Shown here: piece after piece, positions 63,979 through 64,000 of the stretch | Layout of the letters: each line of letters opens with the position of its first letter | Position numbering within the stretch: position 1 is the stretch's first letter | Source: CAYYHA01 sp964471535 | Lineage (GTDB): Bacteria; Myxococcota; Myxococcia; SLRQ01 | NCBI GenBank assembly: GCA_964471535.1 | Contig: CAYYHA010000001.1 | Span: forward strand, 1-64,000 | DNA length: 64,000 nt | Direction: 5' to 3' | Notes under the pieces: model-generated | What the model was told of the DNA's origin: nothing | Databases searched by the model: none | What the model saw: the letters and a program-made list of their open reading frames with translations, nothing else | Made by a program: the position numbers and the translations under genes

Positions 63979-64000
63979 CCCCGCCTCCCACGGTGGGCGG

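Overview
The window is about 70% GC by eye, with short intergenic gaps, frequent 1-8 nt gene overlaps and strong G/C preference at third codon positions. Its lipoproteins carry Gly/Asp/Ser-rich spacers, an IgGFc-binding-like domain and choice-of-anchor-D (ASH-like) repeats with a VWA domain. Together these point to a Gram-negative deltaproteobacterial-type genome, most likely Myxococcota or a close relative (inference; there is no rRNA gene here). I see no tRNA, rRNA, IS element, phage gene, CRISPR array or origin, so this reads as ordinary chromosome rich in envelope functions.

Layout. 1-302 is the tail of a glycerophosphodiester phosphodiesterase. 325-13122 is a minus-strand block. Its core is an apparent operon (11370 to 1355): a TPR protein, a large S41 processing protease, a 7-TM inactive-transglutaminase (UUP1-type) protein, an ATP-grasp ligase-like protein, a second transglutaminase-fold protein without catalytic residues, and a clan CD (gingipain/caspase-like) peptidase candidate. 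A beta-barrel-like protein lies just downstream. The UUP1/ATP-grasp pair is known from other proteobacteria; its combination here with two candidate proteases and a second dead transglutaminase is the most interesting system in the window. Upstream of it sit a VOC protein, a small membrane protein and an SDR.

13222-25032 carries a PhaC-like hydrolase, an IgGFc-binding-like lipoprotein, a GT-C-like membrane protein fused to PA14, a PEBP protein, and a VWA/ASH lipoprotein translationally coupled to a small His/Cys-dyad protein, then RluA and FmdB. 25347-37541 carries HtrA, a lipoprotein, a Gpt2-like acyltransferase, DAHP synthase, a His2-like PHP phosphatase, a KamA-family radical SAM enzyme, DUF2914 and DUF481 envelope proteins and a response regulator/Hpt pair. 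37560-51652 carries cobalamin-dependent MetH, an NTF2-like protein, a DUF3943 protein, an EEP lipoprotein, PAP2 phosphatase, a SpoU methyltransferase, a RapA-like ATPase and an MltB-type transglycosylase. 51807-63966 carries a rhodanese, MsrA, an EVE protein, CrcB, a YyaL/Spata20-type protein, the three-gene proton-translocating transhydrogenase, a MaoC hydratase, a TMEM220 protein, SpeE, SpeD and a cysteine synthase.

A second theme is initiation. About fifteen genes that appear to begin transcription units lack a Shine-Dalgarno sequence and instead have a TANNNT hexamer 6-9 nt before the start codon, sometimes with a TTG-type -35 element 17 nt further up. This suggests widespread leaderless mRNAs. 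In one divergent pair (starts 53520 and 53541) the two -10 hexamers overlap. Genes inside operons and a subset of others keep clear Shine-Dalgarno sites.
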